Shown here piece after piece: positions 53,442 to 62,049 of a DNA stretch of 64,000 bases. Origin of the DNA: Microcella flavibacter (GTDB lineage: Bacteria; Actinomycetota; Actinomycetes; Actinomycetales; Microbacteriaceae); the NCBI RefSeq assembly GCF_012530535.1, contig NZ_CP051299.1, positions 62,001 to 126,000 on the forward strand, given 5' to 3'. The notes under the pieces were generated by a model, which searched no databases, was not told the DNA's origin, and saw only the letters and a program-made list of their open reading frames with translations. How positions within the stretch are numbered: the stretch's first letter is position 1; every line of letters begins with the position of its first letter. Made by a program: the position numbers and the translations under genes.

Positions 53442-53479
53442 GCCCGCCGCTCCGGCGTGTGGGCGCGGGAGCGGCGGGC
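53442..53479. terminator. Bidirectional hairpin between kynU and the DUF3618-like gene
   Basis: GCCCGCCGCTCC (53442-53453) pairs perfectly with GGAGCGGCGGGC (53468-53479) between two convergent genes. Confidence 0.8.
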
Positions 53480-53491
53480 AGTCGAGGGCGG

Positions 53492-53758
53492 CTAGCGCTT
53501 GGCGCGCCCGATGAGCGCGCCGAGCAGGATGGCGCCGGCGGCGAGGGCGATCGCGAAGCCGACGGGCTGCTCCTCGCGGAACCGGTCGACGCGGCGGGTG
53601 ACCTTGTTGAGCTGGCGCTTGAGGTCGTCCTCCTCGCGCGCGAGGTCGAGCGTGTCGCCGGCCTCGACCTTCGCGTCGTCGACGGCCGTGCGGCCCTTCT
53701 CCAGCAGGCTCTCGGTACCGCGGGCGATGTCGTCCATGGGGTTGTTCTGATCGGTCAT
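53492..53758 (-). CDS. Small membrane protein, DUF3618-like
   Basis: 88 residues from ATG 53758 with GAGAGGA upstream. A charged helical region (REEDDLKRQLNKVTRRVDRFREEQP) and one C-terminal membrane helix (VGFAIALAAGAILLGALIG). Resembles the protein at 24337-24645 in layout. Function unknown. Confidence 0.65.
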   Translation of the reverse strand: MTDQNNPMDDIARGTESLLEKGRTAVDDAKVEAGDTLDLAREEDDLKRQLNKVTRRVDRFREEQPVGFAIALAAGAILLGALIGRAKR

Positions 53759-53820
53759 GGTGCTGTCCTCTCGGGGGTGCGGTTCAGGGGTGGTGGTGTC
53801 GCGGGGTGATGCGGTGATGC

Positions 53821-54102
53821 TCAGCGGCCGAGGCGGTCGGCCGTCTTCTTGATCGTCTTCTCGGCCTTCTTGGCCGTCGAGCCGGCCGACTTCTTCAGCT
53901 TCGTGGCGAGCTTCTCTGCCTCCTTGCGACGCGCGGCGCGGTGCTTCGCGCGCTCCTTGCGGGCCTTCGGGTCGTTCCAGAGCCGCTCGGCCTGGTGGCG
54001 CAGGGTCTCGGCGCGGGGTGCGCTCGTGGGGCGGTTGGCGCGACTGCCGAGCACGTAGGCCAGGAAGACCGCTCCTCCGACGAGCAGGACGGGGTTGCGC
54101 AT
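53821..54102 (-). CDS. YtxH-like small membrane protein
   Basis: 93 residues from ATG 54102 with GGAGG upstream. An N-terminal membrane segment (VLLVGGAVFLAYVLGSRANRP), then RLWNDPKARKERAKHR and a Lys/Ala-rich tail. It is a likely paralogue of the protein at 23550-23909, which has TLWSDPRVQQR in the same place. Confidence 0.65.
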   Translation of the reverse strand: MRNPVLLVGGAVFLAYVLGSRANRPTSAPRAETLRHQAERLWNDPKARKERAKHRAARRKEAEKLATKLKKSAGSTAKKAEKTIKKTADRLGR

Positions 54103-54212
54103 GATGCCTCCGGTTTCTCCGGCGGATATCGGATCCGCCGCGTGTCAGAGGCTAGACGCGGTGAGGGGGGCGTCCGTCACGAGATTCCGTGCATGCACAG
54201 GCCGCTCACAGA

Positions 54213-54249
54213 CGCGCCCCGGTGCCGCAAAAAACGGCATCGGGGCGCG
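54213..54249 (-). terminator. Hairpin terminator after the ABC-2 permease gene
   Basis: CGCGCCCCGGTGCCG (54213-54227) pairs with CGGCATCGGGGCGCG (54235-54249) with one wobble; the loop is CAAAAAA. It lies 18 nt after the permease stop. Confidence 0.8.
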
Positions 54250-54267
54250 GTCGAGGCCGATCGGCGG

Positions 54268-55161
54268 CTACTTCTTGCCGAGCGCGGCGAACTTCGCGAT
54301 CGAGACGGGCACGAAGACGACGAGCAGCACCACGATGCCGATGAGGACGGTGAGGATGGGGTTCTGCACCGTCCAGGCGTCGCCGGGCACGAAGCCGTCG
54401 GGGGTGTTGCCGAAGAGGTCGCGGCAGGCCTGCACGAGCGAGGTGACGGGGTTCCACTCCGCGAAGGTGCGCAGCGGGCCGGGCAGGCTCTCGGCGGGGA
54501 CGAACGCGCTGGAGATGAACGTGATGGGGAAGAGCACGAGGAACGAGACGTTGTTGATGATCTCGGGGCTGCGCACGCTCATGCCGAGGAACGCCATGAG
54601 CCACGAGAACGCGTAGGCGAAGAGCAGCAGCAGGGCGACCCCGGCGAGGAACTCGAGCGGCGAGGACTCGACGCGCCAGCCGACGATGAACGCCGTGCCC
54701 ATCATGACGAGCATCGAGAGGCCGTTGATGACGAGGTCGCCGTTCGTGCGGCCGACGAGCACGGCGGCGCCGCTCATCGGCAGCGTGCGGAACCGGTCGA
54801 TGATGCCGTCCTTCAGATCCTGCGCCATGGCCGAGCCCGAGTAGGTCGAGCCGAAGACCACGGTCTGGGCGAAGATGCCGGCCATGAGGAAGGACGTGTA
54901 GTCGCCGCCGGGGATGTCGATGGCGGCGCCGAAGACGTAGGTGAACAGCAGCACGAACATGATCGGCTGCAGCAGGGTGAAGACGAGGATGTCGGGCACC
55001 CGGATGATCTTCATGAGGTTGCGGCGCGTGGTGATCCAGCCGTCGCTGAGGAAACGGCCGGCCGCGCTGCCCGGCAGGGGCTGCAGCGTTCGCGAGGCGC
55101 CGGGCGACGGCGCCGCGCCGGTACAGGTCGTGCGGGTCGTCGGGCTACTCGTACCGCTCAT
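54268..55161 (-). CDS. ABC-2 type exporter permease (DrrB-like)
   Basis: 297 residues from ATG 55161 with six membrane helices. ITTRRNLMKIIRVPDILVFTLLQPIMFVLLFTYVFG is typical of DrrB-like drug or lipid exporters. Its start overlaps the ATPase stop (ATGA). The first 35 residues are a Ser/Thr/Pro-rich extension. Confidence 0.88.
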   Translation of the reverse strand: MSGTSSPTTRTTCTGAAPSPGASRTLQPLPGSAAGRFLSDGWITTRRNLMKIIRVPDILVFTLLQPIMFVLLFTYVFGAAIDIPGGDYTSFLMAGIFAQTVVFGSTYSGSAMAQDLKDGIIDRFRTLPMSGAAVLVGRTNGDLVINGLSMLVMMGTAFIVGWRVESSPLEFLAGVALLLLFAYAFSWLMAFLGMSVRSPEIINNVSFLVLFPITFISSAFVPAESLPGPLRTFAEWNPVTSLVQACRDLFGNTPDGFVPGDAWTVQNPILTVLIGIVVLLVVFVPVSIAKFAALGKK

Positions 55162-56153
55162 GCCGCGACCTCCTTCGGGGTGGCGTCGTCGCCCTCCGCC
55201 GCCTCGGCCGCGTGGCCGGTCAGCTGCAGGAACACGTCGTCGAGGGTGGGGCGCCGCATGCCGGCGTCGTGCAGCGGGATGCCCGCGGCCGTGACCGCGC
55301 CGACGATGGCGCTGAGGGCGGCGGGCCCGTCGGCGACCGGCACGATCCAGGTCTTGCCCTCGTTGGAGGCGACCGGCTCGCCGGTGCCGTGGCGGTGCAG
55401 GATCTCGCGCACGGCATCCGCCCGCCCGTCGTCGACGAGGGTGAGCGCGACTCGCTGACCGCCGACGGAGGCCTTGAGCTCGTCGGCCGTGCCCTGCGCG
55501 ATGACCCTGCCGTCGTCGATCACCGAGATGGAGTCGGCGAGCCGATCGGCCTCCTCCAGGTACTGGGTGGTGAGCAGCACGGTCGTGCCGTCGCCGACGA
55601 GGCGCTCGATGATGCCCCACAGCGCGAGGCGACTGCGCGGGTCGAGGCCCGTCGTCGGCTCGTCGAGGAAGAGCACGGGAGGGTTGATGACGAGGGCGCC
55701 GGCGAGGTCGATGCGCCGCCGCATGCCGCCCGAGAAGCCCTTGACGATGCGGTTCTGCGCCTCGACGAGGTCGAACAGCTCGATGAGCTCGCGCGCCCGG
55801 GCCTTCGCCTGCTTCGCGCCCAGGTGGTACAGCCGGCCGACCATCTCGAGGTTCTCGAAGCCGGTGAGGTTCTCGTCGACGGCGGCGTACTGCCCGCTCG
55901 CGCCGATCATGCGCCGTACCCGGTCGGGCTCGCCGAGCACGTCGACGCCGTCGATGACGGCCGAGCCCGAATCCGGCCGGATGAGGGTGGTCAGCACCTT
56001 GACCGTGGTGGTCTTGCCGGCGCCGTTCGGGCCGAGCAGGGCGGTGACGGTGCCCTGCGGCACCTCGAGCGACAGCCCGTCGAGGGCGCGCACGACGGGG
56101 GCGCCCTTCGGGGTGTAGGTCTTGACCAGATCGGTCGCCTCGATGAATGCCAT
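55158..56153 (-). CDS. ABC exporter ATP-binding protein (DrrA-like)
   Basis: 331 residues from ATG 56153. Walker A GPNGAGKTT, signature FSGGMRRR, Walker B VLFLDEPTTGLD, then the DrrA C-terminal region with RRPTLDDVFLQLTG. It energises the permease at 54268-55161. The substrate is unknown; resistance to hydrophobic compounds or lipid export are both common in this family. Confidence 0.92.
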   Translation of the reverse strand: MAFIEATDLVKTYTPKGAPVVRALDGLSLEVPQGTVTALLGPNGAGKTTTVKVLTTLIRPDSGSAVIDGVDVLGEPDRVRRMIGASGQYAAVDENLTGFENLEMVGRLYHLGAKQAKARARELIELFDLVEAQNRIVKGFSGGMRRRIDLAGALVINPPVLFLDEPTTGLDPRSRLALWGIIERLVGDGTTVLLTTQYLEEADRLADSISVIDDGRVIAQGTADELKASVGGQRVALTLVDDGRADAVREILHRHGTGEPVASNEGKTWIVPVADGPAALSAIVGAVTAAGIPLHDAGMRRPTLDDVFLQLTGHAAEAAEGDDATPKEVAA

Positions 56154-56226
56154 GCGCGCACGGTACTCCTCACGAGCGACATCGCGGTATCGCGCCGGTT
56201 TCTGGGGCGGTGTCAGCCCTCGCGGG

Positions 56227-56232
56227 TACCGT
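56227..56232 (+). promoter_or_regulatory. -10 box TACCGT for leaderless acyl-CoA dehydrogenase mRNA
   Basis: TACCGT lies 7 nt before GTG 56240 and decides between several in-frame starts. Confidence 0.5.
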
Positions 56233-56239
56233 GGGCGCC

Positions 56240-57463
56240 GTGATCGACACCGCGAACGGGATGCCCGGCGCACGCCTGCCCGAGACGGTGCTGCCCGAGA
56301 CGGTGCTGGCCGAGACCGTGCTGTCGCCCGGGCTCCTGCAGGGCATCCGCGGCCGCGCCGCCGACTACGACACCCGCAACGCCTTCTTCACCGAGGACCT
56401 GCACGAGCTGCGCGCCGCCGGCTACCTGCGCCCCCGGTCGCTCACCGCGGCCGTGCGCGATCAGCGGCTGCTCGCCGCCCACGCCCCCGCCACCGCGCTC
56501 GGCCTCACCATGCACCTGGTGTGGATGGGCGTCGCGCGCGACCTCGCCGCCGCGGGCGACGACTCGCTGCGCTGGGTGCTCGACGAGGCCGAGGCCGGCG
56601 AGGTCTTCGCCTTCGCGATCAGCGAGCGCGGCAACGACCGCGTGATGAGCGACTCGCTCACGCGGGTCGACCGCGTCGAGCCGGCGGGCGGTGGGTCGGG
56701 CGGCGGCTGGGCCTACACGGGCACGAAGATCTTCACGACCCTGAGCCCGGCGTGGACTCGGCTGGGCGTCATCGGGCGGCACGATCCCGAGGGCGACGGG
56801 CACGGCGGCGAGCCGAGCATCGTGCACGGGTTCCTGACGCGCGACGGCGGCGGGTTCCGCATCGAGCCCGATTGGAACACGCTCGGCATGCGCGCGACCC
56901 AGAGTCACACCACGGTGCTCGAGGGGGCCGTGGTGAGCGATGAGCGCGTGGCGCGCATCCTGCCGGTCGGTGGCGGCGGCGACGCGTACTCGCTCGCGAT
57001 CTTCGCCAACTTCCTCACCCTCATCGGGGCGGTCTACGCCGGCATCGCCGACCGCGCGCTCGAGCTCGCCGTCGAGTCGGCGCACCGCCGCACGAGCCTG
57101 CGGGCGGGCGGGGCGCCGATGGCGCACGATCCCGACCTCCGTCGACGGGCCGCGGATGCCGCTCTCGCGCTCGACGCGCTGGCCCCGCAGCTCGAGGCCG
57201 TCGCGCGCGACCGCGACGCGCAGGTCGACCGGGGGCTGCGGTGGTTCCGCGACCTGACGGGGCTCAAGCAGCGCTGCGTGCAGACCGCACGCGACGTCGT
57301 CGACCAGTGCATGCACATCGCCGGCGGCGGGGGCTACACGGCGGCGAGCGAGCTGAGCCGGCTGCAGCGCGACGTGCTCGCCGGCATCTACCACCCGAGC
57401 GATCCGGAGAGCGTCGCGGCGACGATCGCGGCCGACCTGCTGGGGCCGGTTCCCGCGCCCTGA
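56240..57463 (+). CDS. Acyl-CoA dehydrogenase-family flavoprotein
   Basis: 407 residues from GTG 56240. FAISERGNDRVMSDSLTRV, AYTGTKIFTTLSPAWTRLGV and WNTLGMRATQSHTTVLEGAVV are acyl-CoA dehydrogenase core segments, and DQCMHIAGGGGYTAASELSRLQRDV is the FAD/helical C-terminal part. The substrate is unknown. Residues 14-29 are a triple hexapeptide repeat (LPETVL, LPETVL, AETVL) from an 18-bp DNA duplication. Confidence 0.87.
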   Translation: MIDTANGMPGARLPETVLPETVLAETVLSPGLLQGIRGRAADYDTRNAFFTEDLHELRAAGYLRPRSLTAAVRDQRLLAAHAPATALGLTMHLVWMGVARDLAAAGDDSLRWVLDEAEAGEVFAFAISERGNDRVMSDSLTRVDRVEPAGGGSGGGWAYTGTKIFTTLSPAWTRLGVIGRHDPEGDGHGGEPSIVHGFLTRDGGGFRIEPDWNTLGMRATQSHTTVLEGAVVSDERVARILPVGGGGDAYSLAIFANFLTLIGAVYAGIADRALELAVESAHRRTSLRAGGAPMAHDPDLRRRAADAALALDALAPQLEAVARDRDAQVDRGLRWFRDLTGLKQRCVQTARDVVDQCMHIAGGGGYTAASELSRLQRDVLAGIYHPSDPESVAATIAADLLGPVPAP

Positions 57464-57616
57464 GCCCCGGACGGGGGCCGATGCGACTCTGAGCGTTCGC
57501 GGTGCGCCCGCCACCGTGCGCGGCGCGCGCCGCTCTACCCTGGGGGCGAGCCGCCGGCGCTCGAGGCCAGCGGGGCGCACCCGCCCCCGCGCCGCGCGGC
57601 CGAGAGGGGGCGCGTG

Positions 57617-58486
57617 ATGCGCACCGAACCGCTCGCCGACACCGGCTCGTACTCCATCCCGGCTCGCGGGCCGAGCCCCGACGAGGTGCGACGCCGACGC
57701 CTGCGCCGCCTGCTCGTCGTGCTCGCGATCGGCCAGCCGGTCTCGTCGCTCGTCTTCGACTGGCACTCGCCGACGACGCTGCAGTCGGGCGCCGAGTTCT
57801 CGCCCATCGTGCCGCCGGGCGCCTGGTTCGCCATCTGGGGCCTCATCATCGTGACGAGCATCCTGTGGGCGCTGCTGCAGGTGCGGCCGTCGACGATCAC
57901 GCCGAACCCGGGCATCCGCGACCGCCTCGCCGGCCCGCTGGCCGTCGTCTTCGCGGGTTTCGCGCTGTGGCTGGCGACGGCGAGCCTCGGGCAGGACAAC
58001 CCGCTCGGGCTCCTCGTGTTCGTCATGATCAACAGCGGGCACGTCGTGGCGTGGACGCGCCTGGTGCGTGCGCGCGACGAGGTCGCCGCCTGGAACCCGC
58101 TCGAGCGGGGCATCCTGTACCTGATGATGGGCGTCTACGCCGGCTGGACGTCCATGGCGTTCTTCGTGCAGATCGCGACCGTGACGCAGGGGCTCGGCGC
58201 GCCCGTCGACACCGCGTGGGGCATCGTCTGGCAGGCGCTCGTGCTCGCCGCCGCGACCGGCACCGCCGCCGGCTTCGTCTACGGCACGCGCGGCTCGATC
58301 GTCTACGCGCTCACCGTCACCTACGCGCTCGTCGGCGTCGGCATCAGCACGGGCGAGGCCGGCCTCACCGCCCTGCAGGTCACCTGCATCGCGGGCGTCA
58401 CGATCGTCTGGGGCGCCCTCATCGTGCTGCGCATCCTGGATGCCCGGGCCGACGCCCGGCCGCTGCCGCAGGCCCTGCGGCGGTAG
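57617..58486 (+). CDS. Polytopic membrane protein, weakly TspO/MBR-like
   Basis: 289 residues from ATG 57617 with AGGGGG upstream (GTG 57614 also possible). About eight membrane helices. PPGAWFAIWGLIIVTSILWALLQ resembles a tryptophan-rich sensory protein (TspO/MBR) helix, but the protein is longer than TspO and other marks are weak. Function unknown. Confidence 0.6.
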   Translation: MRTEPLADTGSYSIPARGPSPDEVRRRRLRRLLVVLAIGQPVSSLVFDWHSPTTLQSGAEFSPIVPPGAWFAIWGLIIVTSILWALLQVRPSTITPNPGIRDRLAGPLAVVFAGFALWLATASLGQDNPLGLLVFVMINSGHVVAWTRLVRARDEVAAWNPLERGILYLMMGVYAGWTSMAFFVQIATVTQGLGAPVDTAWGIVWQALVLAAATGTAAGFVYGTRGSIVYALTVTYALVGVGISTGEAGLTALQVTCIAGVTIVWGALIVLRILDARADARPLPQALRR

Positions 58487-58629
58487 TCGGGGGTCGCTCT
58501 ACCCCGCCGCGCCGACCCGCGCCCACCACGCCCACTCGCGTCCGCGGCCGCCGTCGCCCGAGATCCGGCGGCGCCCGACCGTGCCCGCCGGAGCGCCCGA
58601 CCGGGCCCGCGCTCGCGAGGGCGTGCGCC

Positions 58630-58704
58630 AACTCCTGCAATCCGGCGCGCAGCCCGCGCGTACCTGCGGCAGCGCTCGCGCGCGTGCACCGTTCTGCAGG
58701 AGTT
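58630..58704. repeat. Palindromic element, family A, copy 3
   Basis: AACTCCTGCA (58630-58639) pairs perfectly with TGCAGGAGTT (58695-58704), the same arms as at 17464-17538; the interior differs. Confidence 0.8.
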
Positions 58705-58726
58705 CCATCACCCCCGTCTACGCCGT

Positions 58727-58775
58727 CCACAACTGCGGATCGCGTGAGCCTCGTTCACCCCATCCGCAGTCGTGG
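58727..58775. repeat. Palindromic element, family B, copy 2
   Basis: CCACAACTGCGGAT (58727-58740) pairs with ATCCGCAGTCGTGG (58762-58775) with one mismatch, the same arms as at 38694-38742. Confidence 0.8.
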
Positions 58776-58960
58776 AAGCGTTGGAGGGCGATATCGCGTG
58801 CGGGAGATCCGCCGACATCCGAGACGGCACGAGACGTCGAACGCGGTGCCGGGCACGAGCACGGCCCTCGCCGTGCTCGCGCTGTCGCCCGCGGGACCTC
58901 TACGGCGGCGCCGATACAGCCGCGCCGCGGCCGCCTTGCTGCCACCGCGTCGCCGAGGCC

Positions 58961-59368
58961 TCAGCCGGCAGACTGCTCCGTCATGCTCGCCACCTGCACG
59001 AGGTTGCCGACCCCGTCGTCGATGACGGCGACGACGACCGGCCCGAGTTCGGTCGCCTCCTGCACGATGGTCACTCCCTCGCCGCGCAGGCGCTCCACCT
59101 CGGCGGTCGCGTCGGCGACGCCGATGCTGAAGAAGGGGATGCCCTCCTCCACGAGCGACGCGCGCAGCGCCCGCACGTGCTCATGGTCGGAGGGCTCGAG
59201 CGACAGCGTGAAACCCGGGCCCACGCCGGGCATGACGAGCGTGATCCAGGCCACGTCGCCCATCGGCACGTGCTGGTGCACGACGTAGTCGAAGTGGGTC
59301 GTGTAGAACTCGAGCGCGCGCTGCTGATCGTCGACGAACAGCGTGGTCGTGGTGCTGAGAACGCTCAT
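58961..59368 (-). CDS. VOC-family (glyoxalase/bleomycin resistance-like) protein
   Basis: 135 residues from ATG 59368, 1 nt after the hydrolase stop. STTTTLFVDDQQRALEFYTTHFDYVV and ATAEVERLRGEGVTIVQEATELGPVVVAVIDDGVGNLVQVA show the two paired beta-alpha-beta units. Enzyme or binding role unknown. Confidence 0.85.
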   Translation of the reverse strand: MSVLSTTTTLFVDDQQRALEFYTTHFDYVVHQHVPMGDVAWITLVMPGVGPGFTLSLEPSDHEHVRALRASLVEEGIPFFSIGVADATAEVERLRGEGVTIVQEATELGPVVVAVIDDGVGNLVQVASMTEQSAG

Positions 59369-59369
59369 G

Positions 59370-60089
59370 TCAGCCCTCCTCCACCCACCCGATCGACCGC
59401 AGCCACTCGGCGCAGTCGCGGGTCCAGTGGCGCGCGATGCCTGCCTCGGAGCCGCCGTCGACGCCGTCGACGAGCCCGAGCCCGTGGCGTCCCCGCGGGT
59501 ACACGTGCAGCGCGTGGGGCACGTCGTGGTCGGCGAGAGCATCCACCAATCGGTACGCGTGCTGCACCGGGACCACCGCATCGTCGGCCGTGTGCCAGAC
59601 GAAGGTCGGCGGCATCGCGTGCGTCACGAGCCGGTCGACGGAGAGGGCGCGGCGCGTCCAGGGCATGGCGCGCGCGCCGATGAGGGCGTGGCGCGAGCCG
59701 GCGTGCGTCGGCAGCTGCATCGAGACGACCGGGTAGCCGAGGATGGCCGCGTCGACGAGACCCGAAGCGGCGGCGTGGCCGGCGAGGTGGCCGCCGGCCG
59801 AGAACCCGAGGACGCCCAGCCGCTGCACCCCCTCCACCCGCAGCTCGCCGACGCGCGCCCGCACCGAGTGCAGCGGACCGGGGTGGCGCGTCAGCACCGG
59901 GTAGCGGTGCACGCTCGCCTCGAGCCCGAGCGAGCGCAGCCACTCGGCCACCGGCTCGCCCTCGTGGTCGGCGAGGCGGTGGTAGCCGCCGCCGGGCAGC
60001 ACGATGACGTGCGGCGGGCGGGCGCCGTCGGCAGGAGCGCCTTCGGCGATTCCCCCGGCGACCGGCCCCGCGCCTCGGCCCGGCGTCAC
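59370..60089 (-). CDS. Alpha/beta hydrolase (BD-FAE/esterase-like)
   Basis: 239 residues from GTG 60089, overlapping the serine hydrolase stop as GTGA. VIVLPGGGYHRLADHEGEPVAEWLRSLG is the oxyanion-hole region; the nucleophile elbow is GFSAGGH, and the acid and His are in WHTADDAVVPV and GRHGLGLV. It probably acts on ester or acyl-sugar substrates. Confidence 0.88.
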   Translation of the reverse strand: MTPGRGAGPVAGGIAEGAPADGARPPHVIVLPGGGYHRLADHEGEPVAEWLRSLGLEASVHRYPVLTRHPGPLHSVRARVGELRVEGVQRLGVLGFSAGGHLAGHAAASGLVDAAILGYPVVSMQLPTHAGSRHALIGARAMPWTRRALSVDRLVTHAMPPTFVWHTADDAVVPVQHAYRLVDALADHDVPHALHVYPRGRHGLGLVDGVDGGSEAGIARHWTRDCAEWLRSIGWVEEG

Positions 60090-61069
60090 CGGGCGCCCGC
60101 GAAGACCGCGTTGAACAGCTCGTCGAAGTCGATGCCGACCTCGGGGCGCCAGCTGTTGATGCGGTTCGTGCCGAGCGCGAGCACGAGGCCGCGGTCGGGC
60201 GAGATCCAGAACTGCGTGCTCGTCCAGCCCTCGTGGCCGAACACCGAGTGGTCGATGAGCCCGGGCCGGCGCGGCAGGTTGAACCCGAGCCCGAAGTGCT
60301 CGTGCACCTTCACCGGGTTCGGGTCGATGACGTAGAGGCCCTCGGTGCGCGGGCGGCGCATCGCCTCGAGCGTGGCGGGGGCCACGACCGCTCCGTCGCC
60401 GCGCAGCAGCGAGCGGCCGATCGCGAGGAGGTCGCCGACGCTGCCGACGGCGCCGGCGGCCGGGTGGCGCAGCGTCATGAGCGCGTCGTGGTCGTGGTCG
60501 AACAGCTCGGCGTCGTGCACCGCGTGCGCGCCCGCGATGTCGAAGGTCATGGAGGTCGCGCCGGCGTCGGCGAGCATCGCGGCGAACTCGTCGTGGAACG
60601 ACCGCCCGCTCGCGTGCTCGACGAGCGCCGCCACGCCGTCCCACGCGAGGTTGTTGTACCGGCGGGCGGTGCCCGTGACGAACTCGAGCGGGGCGCGGCG
60701 CAGCGCCTCGCGCAGCGACTGCGGCTCGCCGAGCACGACGTCGCTGATGCCCGACGTGTGGCTCAGCAGGTTCTGCAGGGTGGCGTGGGCGGCGGGGATG
60801 CCCGGCAGCGCCATCCCGAGCGGGGTGTCGGTCGTCAGCAGTCCGCGCTCGACCTGGCGCATCGCCGTCAGGGCGCTCAGCGGCTTCGTCACCGAGTACA
60901 GCGAGAAGCGGTCGTCGACGTGCGCGGTGCGACCGCCGTCGGTGCCGAAGGCCTCGAGGGCGAGCACCTCGTCGGCGCTCGCGATGCCGAGGACGGCGAC
61001 GGGCAGGCGGCCGGCGTCGACGTGGGTGCGCACCCAGTCGAGGGCGTGCGAGAAGGGGGTGGTCGTCAT
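60086..61069 (-). CDS. Serine hydrolase, class C beta-lactamase-like
   Basis: 327 residues. SVTK is the catalytic SxxK motif, YNN (in RRYNNLAWDGVAALVEHASG) the second motif, and GHEGWT the third. No signal peptide is seen, so a cytoplasmic esterase or peptidase is likelier than a resistance enzyme. Second gene of a four-gene minus-strand group (61083, 60086, 59370, 58961). Confidence 0.88.
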   Translation of the reverse strand: MTTTPFSHALDWVRTHVDAGRLPVAVLGIASADEVLALEAFGTDGGRTAHVDDRFSLYSVTKPLSALTAMRQVERGLLTTDTPLGMALPGIPAAHATLQNLLSHTSGISDVVLGEPQSLREALRRAPLEFVTGTARRYNNLAWDGVAALVEHASGRSFHDEFAAMLADAGATSMTFDIAGAHAVHDAELFDHDHDALMTLRHPAAGAVGSVGDLLAIGRSLLRGDGAVVAPATLEAMRRPRTEGLYVIDPNPVKVHEHFGLGFNLPRRPGLIDHSVFGHEGWTSTQFWISPDRGLVLALGTNRINSWRPEVGIDFDELFNAVFAGAR

Positions 61070-61082
61070 GGGGATGCTCCGC

Positions 61083-62006
61083 TCAGGCGAGGTGCGGCAG
61101 AACCTCGGCCGCGATGAGGTCGAGGTGGTCGAGATCGGTCATGTCCATCGTCTGCAGGTACAGCCGGTCCGCGCCGAGGCCGACGAGGCCCGCCGCCTTC
61201 TCGACGACCTGCGCGGGCGTGCCGACGAGGCGGCCGCCGTGGTCCGAGTCGGGGTCGATGCCCGCGGCCGCGCAGCGGCGGCGCACGTCGGCCTCGTCGG
61301 CACCGACGACCGTCGGCCAGGCGACCGACATGCGCAGGGTCGCCGGGTCGCGCTCCTCCTCGACGCAGATCGCGCGCACGTTCGCGAACTTCTCCGCGAC
61401 CGTGGCCGGGTCGACGAAGCCGATGTTGAACTCGGCGGCGTAGCGCGCGGCGAGCTGCGGCGTCCGGCGGGCGCCGCCCCCGCCGACGATGACGGGCAGC
61501 GGGCTCTGCACCGGCTTGGGCAGGGCGGGGGAGTCGACGAGCTGGTAGTGCTCGCCCTCGAAGCCGAAGGTCGCCCCGGCGGGGGTGGCCCAGAGGCCCG
61601 TCACGATCGCGAGCTGCTCCTCGAGCATCCCGAACCGCTTCTCGGGGAAGGGGATGCCGTAGGCGGCGTGCTCGGCGGCGTACCAGCCGGTGCCGAGGCC
61701 GAGCTCGGCGCGGCCGCCCGACATGGCGTCGACCTGCGCGACCTGGATGGCGAGCAGGCCCGGCACGCGGTACGTGGCGGAGGAGACGAGGGTGCCGAGG
61801 CGGATGCGCGAGGTCTCGCGGGCGAGCCCGGCGAGGGTCGTCCACGCGTCGGTCGGGCCGGGCATCCCGTCGCCGTCGCCCATGACCATGTAGTGGTCCG
61901 AGCGGAACCAGCCGTCGAAGCCGAGCGCCTCGGTGCGCTGCGCGTGGGCGAGCTGGGTGTCGTAGCTCGCGCCCTGCTGCGGCTCGGTGAAGATGCAGAT
62001 CTGCAC
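61083..62006 (-). CDS. LLM-class F420-dependent oxidoreductase
   Basis: 307 residues from GTG 62006. QICIFTEPQQGASYDTQLAHAQRTEALGFDGWFRSDHYM, IRLGTLVSSATYRVPGLLAIQVAQVDAMSGGRAELGLGTGWY and PLPVIVGGGG are luciferase-like monooxygenase marks. It is the first gene of the group; TAGGCT on the minus strand about 22 nt upstream may be its -10 box. The substrate is unknown. Confidence 0.92.
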   Translation of the reverse strand: MQICIFTEPQQGASYDTQLAHAQRTEALGFDGWFRSDHYMVMGDGDGMPGPTDAWTTLAGLARETSRIRLGTLVSSATYRVPGLLAIQVAQVDAMSGGRAELGLGTGWYAAEHAAYGIPFPEKRFGMLEEQLAIVTGLWATPAGATFGFEGEHYQLVDSPALPKPVQSPLPVIVGGGGARRTPQLAARYAAEFNIGFVDPATVAEKFANVRAICVEEERDPATLRMSVAWPTVVGADEADVRRRCAAAGIDPDSDHGGRLVGTPAQVVEKAAGLVGLGADRLYLQTMDMTDLDHLDLIAAEVLPHLA

Positions 62007-62049
62007 GCCAGACCCCTTTCCGGGGACGAGCCTAAACCGGGCGGACCCC

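Larger units (their letters stand above)
58487..58960. other. Intergenic region, 474 nt, with two palindromic elements
   Basis: This gap between convergent genes holds family A copy 3 (58630-58704) and family B copy 2 (58727-58775) side by side. No gene is supported. Confidence 0.7.
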
